64,000 nt of DNA. Source: Sphingomonas lacusdianchii (GTDB taxonomy: Bacteria; Pseudomonadota; Alphaproteobacteria; Sphingomonadales; Sphingomonadaceae). Shown piece by piece: positions 63,948-64,000 of the stretch (position 1 is its first letter; the number at the start of each line of letters is the position of its first letter). The position numbers and the translations under genes are program-made. The stretch spans positions 248,001 through 312,000 of the forward strand of contig NZ_JAKRET010000004.1 in the NCBI RefSeq assembly GCF_022664395.1. The letters run 5' to 3'. Below the pieces are notes generated by a model. It was not told the origin of the DNA. It worked only from the letters and a program-made list of their open reading frames with translations, and ran no database searches.

Positions 63948-64000
63948 GCAGCCCCCACCGGGTGGTCCGGGGTGATTGTTAGTGCATTGTTGTGTCCGCC

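Overview
The window is high-GC chromosomal DNA from an alphaproteobacterium. It is most likely a sphingomonad (Sphingomonas or a close relative). The grounds are four large TonB-dependent receptors, a TonB-receptor/LacI/MFS sugar locus, DUF3297 and DUF3088 proteins, the otsB-GH15-otsA operon, class I fumarase and a leucine-degradation operon. No rRNA, tRNA, CRISPR array, integrase or transposase was seen. Genes are tightly packed, and many start codons overlap the previous stop (ATGA or GTGA).

Layout. (1) 1-12050 is a pectin/hexuronate utilisation locus: GH43 hydrolase (cut by the window start), TonB receptor, pectate lyase, ThuA-cupin protein, type-B carboxylesterase, LacI regulator, 2-keto-4-pentenoate hydratase-like enzyme and hexuronate-type MFS transporter. 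Three near-identical 14-bp sites before its transcription units look like LacI operators. (2) 12103-13534 holds small housekeeping or hypothetical genes and a perfect 32-bp hairpin. (3) 13628-19182 holds trhO, a LytTR response regulator, a LytS-type kinase and a second TonB receptor. (4) 19335-25212 holds ligA, a PAS-GGDEF-EAL-PilZ protein whose EAL domain looks dead, and class I fumarase. (5) 25426-31147 holds the trehalose operon otsB-GH15-otsA, then folD and marC. (6) 31327-38018 holds two more TonB receptors in a less GC-rich stretch with clear terminators, and a small exported protein. (7) 38051-41916 holds clpB with a heat-shock-like promoter and a divergent metallo-beta-lactamase-fold protein. 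(8) 42225-49411 is a leucine/isovalerate degradation operon (ivd, mccB, mccA, MaoC, CitE-like) with an unusual insert: a DUF3088 fusion protein and a 39-codon ORF in place of an enoyl-CoA hydratase. (9) 49423-58850 holds a small membrane protein, a membrane diguanylate cyclase, the RDD/SpoIIM/DUF58/MoxR/DUF4350/DUF4129 membrane operon and a divergent membrane protein. (10) 58875-62031 holds two tandem amidohydrolases, the second lacking the usual metal ligands, and a lipoprotein. (11) 62542-63947 is the start of a flagellar rod gene cluster.

Intergenic DNA carries a dispersed palindromic repeat family. Three copies share a composite, MITE-like structure of about 165 bp, with inverted outer tails and an inner hairpin.

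All functional names come from reading translated sequence against remembered family motifs. No database search was possible.
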